A stretch of 5,481 bases of DNA. It comes from Deltaproteobacteria bacterium (GTDB taxonomy: Bacteria; Desulfobacterota; Desulfobacteria; C00003060). The notes under the pieces are model-generated. The model was not told where the DNA came from. It worked only from the letters and a program-made list of their open reading frames with translations, and ran no database searches. Below, in pieces: positions 5,204-5,481 of the stretch. The stretch lies in assembly GCA_030667105.1 (NCBI GenBank), contig DAOUWN010000171.1:1-5481 (forward strand), given 5' to 3'. Numbering within the stretch: position 1 is the stretch's first letter; every line of letters starts with the position of its first letter. Both the position numbers and the translations under genes were made by a program.

Positions 5204-5481
5204 CTAGGCCAGGATTTCATCCGTGAGCGCCAGATAGTCCAGAGCTCCCGGGCTGGAGCGTCTAAAAAATACGACAGGTTTTCCATGATGCGCGCTTTCG
5301 GCTATTGTGGTATTGATTCGGACAACCGTACTAAAAAGATTTTTCTCAAAACGCTTGTCTGCTCTCAGAGCTTCAATGATCTTGTTTGATACCCTTGTGC
5401 GTTGGTCAAAAAAGGTGGGCACCACACCCATTATTCTTATGCTCGGGTTGATCTCTTCCTGAATGATTGAAACAGTTTCAA
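5204..5481 (-). CDS. ParA/Soj-family ATPase, C-terminal part (cut by window)
   Basis: The 3' end of a ParA-type ATPase, the family that moves chromosomes, plasmids or protein cargo. The minus-strand frame is open to the window edge, so about 91 residues are visible and the N-terminus with the Walker A motif lies outside. An ATG at 5431 is internal: the codons before it read INPSIRI, which leads into MGVVPTFFDQRTRVSN. That strand plus the PT..D.RT segment is a hallmark of ParA C-terminal halves. RINTTIAESAHHGKPVVFF follows, equivalent to the family's IPRNVRLAEAPSYGKPV, then the closing GALDYLALTDEIL helix. The stop is at 5204-5206. Whether it is a chromosomal ParA, a plasmid type or an orphan cannot be told without the rest of the gene and any parB neighbour. 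Confidence 0.88.
   Translation of the reverse strand, partial: ETVSIIQEEINPSIRIMGVVPTFFDQRTRVSNKIIEALRADKRFEKNLFSTVVRINTTIAESAHHGKPVVFFRRSSPGALDYLALTDEILA

Overview
The window looks like chromosomal DNA of a mesophilic anaerobe at roughly 50% GC. The best guess is a Desulfobacterota (sulfate-reducer type) genome. That rests on the mix of genes seen here: a COG1032-type radical SAM protein, a CoA-binding domain protein paired with a tiny ORF, a YkgJ-type cysteine-cluster protein, a 'soluble P-type ATPase'-like HAD protein and an elongated DapA. The taxonomic call is inference and no single gene proves it.

Layout, left to right. At 1-166 there is a leader with a short tandem repeat. At 167-1036 (+) lies a radical SAM protein. 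At 1040-1180 is a near-palindromic, TA-flanked element that looks like a MITE. It sits just upstream of a small hairpin and a good sigma-70 promoter (1219-1247) that drives a two-gene unit: a CoA-binding domain protein (1277-1717) and a 60-aa protein of unknown function (1721-1903). A convergent YkgJ-type protein follows (2641-1919, minus). Its start is divergent from a HAD-family phosphatase-like gene (2843-3310, plus).

The clearest regulatory story is at 3333-3617. A sigma-70 promoter is followed at once by a lysine riboswitch (L box) aptamer, then a rho-independent terminator with nine T residues, then an AAGGAGG ribosome binding site and dapA (3618-4652). The expression platform is legible: GGAGTGC at 3536-3542 can pair with GCACTCC at 3568-3574, which covers the terminator loop and half of its 3' arm. 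The sequence therefore shows a transcription-attenuation switch that turns off the first committed step of lysine/diaminopimelate synthesis when lysine is abundant. The dapA product keeps all catalytic residues but is about 50 residues longer than usual and has an altered YNVP motif.

The right end holds a small two-helix membrane protein (4890-4663, minus), a 313-base stretch with at most one small doubtful ORF and a direct repeat, and the 3' end of a ParA/Soj-family ATPase gene on the minus strand that runs out of the window. The ORF of that ATPase stays open to base 5481, so the gene is cut by the window edge and does not begin at the ATG at 5431.

I see no CRISPR array, tRNA, rRNA, transposase or defence island. 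The most interesting items are the complete L box with a readable antiterminator, the divergent DapA it controls, the MITE-like element, and two promoters that share the same unusual -10 block.
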